From NCBI GenBank assembly GCA_021372295.1, contig JAJFUS010000005.1:62001-126000 (forward strand): a stretch of 64,000 bases of DNA, written 5' to 3'. The stretch is from a bacterium. GTDB taxonomy: Bacteria; Armatimonadota; UBA5829. A program made the translations under genes and the position numbers. This document shows, piece after piece, positions 60,641 through 64,000 of this stretch (position 1 is the stretch's first letter; every line of letters begins with the position of its first letter). Below the pieces are notes generated by a model that saw only the letters and a program-made list of their open reading frames with translations, did no database searches and was not told the origin of the DNA.

Positions 60641-62011
60641 TCAGGGTTTCGTCTCGACCGGGTTGAGCAGCGCCAGCCTTTCAAGCTCCGGTATACATGA
60701 CGTAGCTCGCTGCAACTGCGCCTGCGCCGTGGCGTAGTCATATTGAGCGTTGACATTATTGAACCTCGCCTGAGTAAGCTGACTCTCGGCGTTGGTCACT
60801 TCCACAAGAATGGCGATCCCCGCGTCATAACGAACGTTCGCCAGCCTTAAAGCCTCTTCGGCCAGATCGACGTTCTGCTGCGTGGTGGATACCCGCTTTG
60901 CGGCCTCCTCCAACGTCAGGGCTGCCGTGCGAACGTCCAGCGACACGGCAAGCTGCGTCTGATCGAGTGTATCCTGAGCGTTCTGGAAATCCGCCTGAGC
61001 CTGCTCGACACGCGCCCTGGTGATCCCGCCGTTCCAGATGGGAATATTCGCCGTGAGCGCAGTCTGATACTCGGGAGTTCCCGTGTTCAACCCCGTAGTC
61101 GCGAAGGTATAGCCGTAACTCGAACTCAGGCTCAAGGTAGGATAATAAGCCGATTTCTCCAACCTTATGCCTTTTTCGCGAGCCTTTATGACCGTTTCTT
61201 GCGCAATGACCTCAGGGCGCTTGGCATATGCGGTTTCAATCGCCGCTGGAACATCGACAGGAACACCCTGTATGGCGGGAGTCTCCTTGACGATTTGAGT
61301 GGGAATATTCACGTCCACACCCAACACGCGGTTCAGAGCCGCCTGCGCCACCAAAACACGATTCTGCGCCTGAATGAGCGACTGGTTCAAATTGGCAAGA
61401 TCGGTTTGAGCGGTCGTGACATCAAATTTGGCCACGGTTCCGGCATTGAACCTCGCGGTGGTGTTGTCCAGACGGGTCTGCGCCACGTCCACGGCAGCCT
61501 GAGCCACGTCCTTTTGCCCGCATGCGCGAAGCAGATCATAATACGCCGTCTTGACGCTCAGTATCAAGTCTTCTGACACACTCAGCAGGCTTAAATACTG
61601 AATATCGAACTGATACTTGGCAATGTCCCTGGTATAACCCAACTGTTTGTTGACATCCAGCGGCAGCGCCATCGTGAGCCAGCCTTCATTGCTGATCGGC
61701 TTCTGAAACGTCAGATTAGTGCCTCCGCCAAGATCTATAATGACCTCGGTCTGCCTGCTGTGCTGCCCAACGGCGCTGAACTTGGGATTGAACGCGGCTC
61801 TTGCCTCATTAACCGATCCTCTGGACCTCTGCAGTTGATCCACTGCTATCTTGATATTCGGATTGTACCGAAACGCCAGTTCCAACGCCTGATCCAGATT
61901 GATACATTTATCAAGCTCGGGCGGATGTGGGGGCTCGGGCTTGCACTGCTGCGCCCAAGCGCCAGATATGCAAATTAAAGAAATGAGTAATGTCGGAATG
62001 AACTTCTTCAA
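60641..62011 (-). CDS. TolC-family outer-membrane efflux protein
   Basis: A 456-residue outer-membrane channel. Start is TTG at 62011, 9 bases after AAGGAGG, opening signal peptide KKFIPTLLISLICISGAWAQ; the frame open to 62071 has no such signal. Two OEP repeats: LDQALELAFRYNPNIKIAVD near residue 40, and VPAAIETAYAKRPEVIAQET near 255, each followed by long helices with RGSVNEARAAFNPK and GIRLEKSAYYPTLSL. The C-terminus ends RLALLNPVETKP. It completes the tripartite pump. Repeat copy 9 separates it from the adaptor gene. Confidence 0.94.
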   Translation of the reverse strand: MKKFIPTLLISLICISGAWAQQCKPEPPHPPELDKCINLDQALELAFRYNPNIKIAVDQLQRSRGSVNEARAAFNPKFSAVGQHSRQTEVIIDLGGGTNLTFQKPISNEGWLTMALPLDVNKQLGYTRDIAKYQFDIQYLSLLSVSEDLILSVKTAYYDLLRACGQKDVAQAAVDVAQTRLDNTTARFNAGTVAKFDVTTAQTDLANLNQSLIQAQNRVLVAQAALNRVLGVDVNIPTQIVKETPAIQGVPVDVPAAIETAYAKRPEVIAQETVIKAREKGIRLEKSAYYPTLSLSSSYGYTFATTGLNTGTPEYQTALTANIPIWNGGITRARVEQAQADFQNAQDTLDQTQLAVSLDVRTAALTLEEAAKRVSTTQQNVDLAEEALRLANVRYDAGIAILVEVTNAESQLTQARFNNVNAQYDYATAQAQLQRATSCIPELERLALLNPVETKP

Positions 62012-62081
62012 AATCCATTTCCTCCTTCGTATAAAGCTGAGAGCGGAGAGTTCAAAACTGTCGCTGCCCAATTGTTATTAT

Positions 62082-62336
62082 TTAGTCACCGTTGTGCTCA
62101 TCAGCAAACTCCGCAACCTTGGTCTCAAGACGGGTTATGTCTTCAAGCATTGCGGCAAACATTTCGCTCATAGCCCCAATCTTAAAAAGCGCTATGACTT
62201 GAGCATGAGGGTGCTTCAATACCAGGACTTTATCTCCGGGATTTATATCCAATTGTTTTCTGGCCTCTGCCGGAATTACCACCTGGCCTCTTTCGCCTAC
62301 CGTGGCTGAGCCATAGAAGTTTTCGTCCAAAAACAT
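62082..62336 (-). CDS. AbrB/MazE/SpoVT-type DNA-binding regulator
   Basis: An 84-residue swapped-hairpin DNA-binding protein: YGSATVGERGQVVIPAEARK with QLDINPGDKVLVL is the AbrB fold, followed by a helical tail (MSEMFAAMLEDITRLETKVA) for dimerisation. I chose ATG 62336: a strong promoter (62402-62430) starts transcription near 62395, so in-frame ATGs at 62399 and 62414 fall outside it. It is first in the efflux operon and probably regulates it; the 70-base gap to tolC fits. It could also be an antitoxin, but no toxin gene is near. Confidence 0.8.
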   Translation of the reverse strand: MFLDENFYGSATVGERGQVVIPAEARKQLDINPGDKVLVLKHPHAQVIALFKIGAMSEMFAAMLEDITRLETKVAEFADEHNGD

Positions 62337-62401
62337 TTTTTCACTCAATGTAAGATCACCTTTGCTGGGATAATGTGCCAAATCATACAAATCACACATA
62401 T

Positions 62402-62430
62402 ATACTATCGGCAAAGAATGTGATTGTCAA
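62402..62430 (-). promoter_or_regulatory. strong sigma-70 promoter for the efflux operon
   Basis: On the minus strand: TTGACA, 17 bp, TAGTAT. Predicted start near 62395. Confidence 0.7.
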
Positions 62431-62480
62431 TAGATGCGATGATGGAGATAGGAAACCGGAGGTTGGCATGCGGCAACTTG

Positions 62481-62510
62481 ATCGCGCGCGAGTTTGAACT
62501 CGCGCGCGAT
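62481..62510 (-). terminator. long GC-rich palindrome after the 62521 gene
   Basis: A perfect 14-bp stem (ATCGCGCGCGAGTT) with a 2-base loop, 10 bases after the stop codon of the minus-strand gene. No T-run follows. Likely a terminator or mRNA end stabiliser. Confidence 0.55.
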
Positions 62511-62520
62511 ATAAAATAGT

Positions 62521-62955
62521 TCACATCGGAGGTCTGTCCGAAGGTTGTTCGTAGTCGTCCGAAGGATGCGTTAGCGTCTGAGAACTGCGTCCGGTTGGCG
62601 GCATCGGCCTGGGAGCCGGAGGCGGTGTGCCGGGCGCTACTATGGACGCTCCAGGTGGGTTGATGGTCGGCCCCGGCGCATGCTGCACCTGATTACCCAC
62701 AGGAGGGGGTGGCGGCCCGCTCGGCCTTGCGAAAACCACAAAATACGCGATCACTATCAGCACAACCGCCGCCGCCGCTATTATTACAGCGGACAACTGC
62801 CGCGTTTTCGCTTTTTCGACGGATTTTGCTTCCGCGACTTTATCGGAGTCACGCCGTTTCTTTACCGCCTCGGTGGCGGCTTTGACGTCTTTAAGCAGAT
62901 CATCGCCGATCTTATCAACATCCACACTCAGATCAAGTCTATTATCATCCGGCAT
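62521..62955 (-). CDS. single-pass membrane protein with proline-rich exterior
   Basis: A 144-residue protein: a charged, helical N-terminal part (DKIGDDLLKDVKAATEAVKK), one membrane helix (AVIIAAAAVVLIVIAYFVVF, about residues 56-75), and a Pro/Gly-rich tail (PSGPPPPPVGNQ ... GTPPPAPRPMPPTGRSSQ). The layout suggests N-terminus inside and tail outside. AAGGTAG precedes the ATG. I recognise no family. A GC palindrome follows its stop. Confidence 0.65.
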   Translation of the reverse strand: MPDDNRLDLSVDVDKIGDDLLKDVKAATEAVKKRRDSDKVAEAKSVEKAKTRQLSAVIIAAAAVVLIVIAYFVVFARPSGPPPPPVGNQVQHAPGPTINPPGASIVAPGTPPPAPRPMPPTGRSSQTLTHPSDDYEQPSDRPPM

Positions 62956-63061
62956 AACAAATACTACCTTCCACGAAGACTATCGAACGCACCATATTTC
63001 TTAGACGATCACAACGCGTCTTTTGCTCCCGATATCAGGCGAACCGGCTCTTTCTATTTAC

Positions 63062-63385
63062 TTAAAGCAGCTGATCAAGGCGCGTCGTAATATTACCCTT
63101 GGGCTGCAGACCGACCATTCTGTCGGCGACTTCTCCGCCCTTAAAGATCAGAAGAGTAGGGATGCTCGATACACCGTATTTGCTTGCGATTGTGGCTTCG
63201 GTCTGCACGTCCAGTTTAAACACTTTCATCTTGCCCGCGTAGTCCGCGGCCAACTCGTCGATGGTAGGCCCGAGAGCCTTGCACGGCCCGCACCACTCCG
63301 CCCAAAAATCCACTAATACCGGGATATCGGACTTGAGAACTTCTTCTTCGAACTTGTTGGCTGTAATTGCCGGTGCTGCTGACAT
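63062..63385 (-). CDS. trxA: thioredoxin
   Basis: Cytoplasmic dithiol oxidoreductase, 107 residues. FWAEWCGPCKALGP holds the redox pair Cys32/Cys35. The cis-Pro loop is VSSIPTLLIFKGGE, and VDFWAEW and VGLQPKGNI are standard. AGGAGG lies before the ATG at 63385; the open frame to 63412 has no signal. It follows gltX by 39 bp on the same strand and may share its transcript. One likely client here is MsrB. Confidence 0.95.
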   Translation of the reverse strand: MSAAPAITANKFEEEVLKSDIPVLVDFWAEWCGPCKALGPTIDELAADYAGKMKVFKLDVQTEATIASKYGVSSIPTLLIFKGGEVADRMVGLQPKGNITTRLDQLL

Positions 63386-63424
63386 AATAAAAACCTCCTG
63401 TTTGAAAGTCAAAAAGTTAGAAAG

Positions 63425-64000
63425 TCAAAAAGTTTGAGATGCGGCTCTTTGCAGACGGGCTACGCACTTTTTCTGACCGATGACCTGCATCAGATCGAAA
63501 AGGCCAGGCCCCCACGTTCGTCCCGTAATCGCCATCCTTACCGGATGGATGATGTGCCCGCCTTCGAGGCCGTGCTCGACACCCGCCGCGCGAACCGCTG
63601 CGTCAATTGACTCTACATCCCACATCTCCAAGCCAGCCAGTTTCTCACTGACCGACTTCAACGCCGGAGGCGTCGTCTCCTTCGATAAATGCTTCTTTGC
63701 GCCCTTTTCGTCATACCCGAAATCATCGTTGTAGAAGAATTCCACCATCTCGGGCGCTTCCGCCAGTGTGACCAGTCGATCTCGAATAAGCGATGTCACG
63801 CTCTTGAGATATGCCAATTCCTCCTCGGACGGCATGCCGTTGATATACCCGGCCGCATGCAGTCTGGGTCGGATCATATTCGCCAAATCGTCCACGCTCA
63901 GCATTCGTATATATTCGCCGTTGAGATCGTTGAGTTTGGCGATGTCGAATATCGCGGGATGATTCGCGATGCCCTCCAGGCTGAACTTCTCGACGAGCTC
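63425..64000 (-). CDS. gltX: glutamyl-tRNA synthetase, C-terminal part (runs off the window)
   Basis: The frame is open from the window edge to a stop at 63425, giving the last 191 residues of a class I GluRS (the full protein is near 480-490). FSLEGIANHPAIFDIAKLND is the segment that follows the KMSKS domain in GluRS. The rest is the anticodon-binding helical domain, ending with HPVRMAITGRTWGPGLFDLM. The HIGH and KMSKS motifs lie beyond the window. A non-discriminating enzyme cannot be told from a discriminating one here. Confidence 0.92.
   Translation of the reverse strand, partial: ELVEKFSLEGIANHPAIFDIAKLNDLNGEYIRMLSVDDLANMIRPRLHAAGYINGMPSEEELAYLKSVTSLIRDRLVTLAEAPEMVEFFYNDDFGYDEKGAKKHLSKETTPPALKSVSEKLAGLEMWDVESIDAAVRAAGVEHGLEGGHIIHPVRMAITGRTWGPGLFDLMQVIGQKKCVARLQRAASQTF

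Noticed and set aside
62337-62414. Longer AbrB-like protein starting at 62399 or 62414
   Set aside because: Both ATGs lie inside or upstream of the predicted transcription start, and the domain is complete from 62336.

Overview
This 64 kb window looks like chromosomal DNA of a moderately GC-rich, diderm (two-membrane) bacterium. Evidence for an outer membrane: a TolC/HlyD/RND efflux set, a TraF-like outer-membrane barrel, and two PEP-CTERM surface proteins. The mix of PEP-CTERM proteins, a MutL/GlmL-family protein without a mutase, a PPi-type phosphofructokinase, a UroD-like methyltransferase and a heparinase II/III-like enzyme recalls Armatimonadota. That placement is an inference, not shown by any marker gene here. 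I see no rRNA, tRNA, CRISPR array, transposase or phage gene.

Layout. 1-7.3 kb: a secreted glycosidase-like protein, a PfkB kinase/WecG glycosyltransferase pair, an outer-membrane barrel and ahcY. 7.5-13.5 kb: lysA, an M50 protease, trpS, trmFO and tyrS on the + strand. 13.5-22.8 kb: mostly minus strand, with DUF4139, msrB, a zinc-ribbon/formylglycine-enzyme-like pair, and an operon of CoA-binding protein, 74-aa protein, MutL-like protein and KOW protein. 23-31 kb: PPi-PFK, a pseudoprotease-TPR protein, serS, cysteine desulfurase and a DJ-1 protein. 31-36 kb: heparinase II/III-like protein, phosphodiester glycosidase and a receiver-PilZ regulator. 35.8-43.7 kb: secreted and PEP-CTERM proteins. 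44-55 kb: FAD protein, SRPBCC, PSD-like, GCS2, M29 aminopeptidase, aroC, aroA, CBS-GGDEF, UroD-like and TPR proteins. 55-62.4 kb: an RND efflux operon behind an AbrB-type regulator. 62.5-64 kb: a proline-rich membrane protein, trxA and the C-terminal part of gltX.

Two signals run through the window. First, nine copies of a roughly 130-250 bp element built from a chain of short hairpins around a long central palindrome, with terminal inverted repeats of about 24 bp. The arms of the palindrome and of several other hairpins change from copy to copy while pairing is kept. Eight copies sit at gene 3' ends. Two run into coding sequence and supply the C-terminal tails of TrmFO and AroA.

Second, four sites match the sigma-54 (-24/-12) promoter: before both PEP-CTERM genes (exact consensus) and before the receiver-PilZ and CBS-GGDEF genes (one mismatch each). 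This suggests a sigma-54 regulon joining c-di-GMP signalling to surface proteins. Many genes start with TTG or GTG, and several have a good -10 box so close to the start codon that the mRNA should be leaderless or nearly so.
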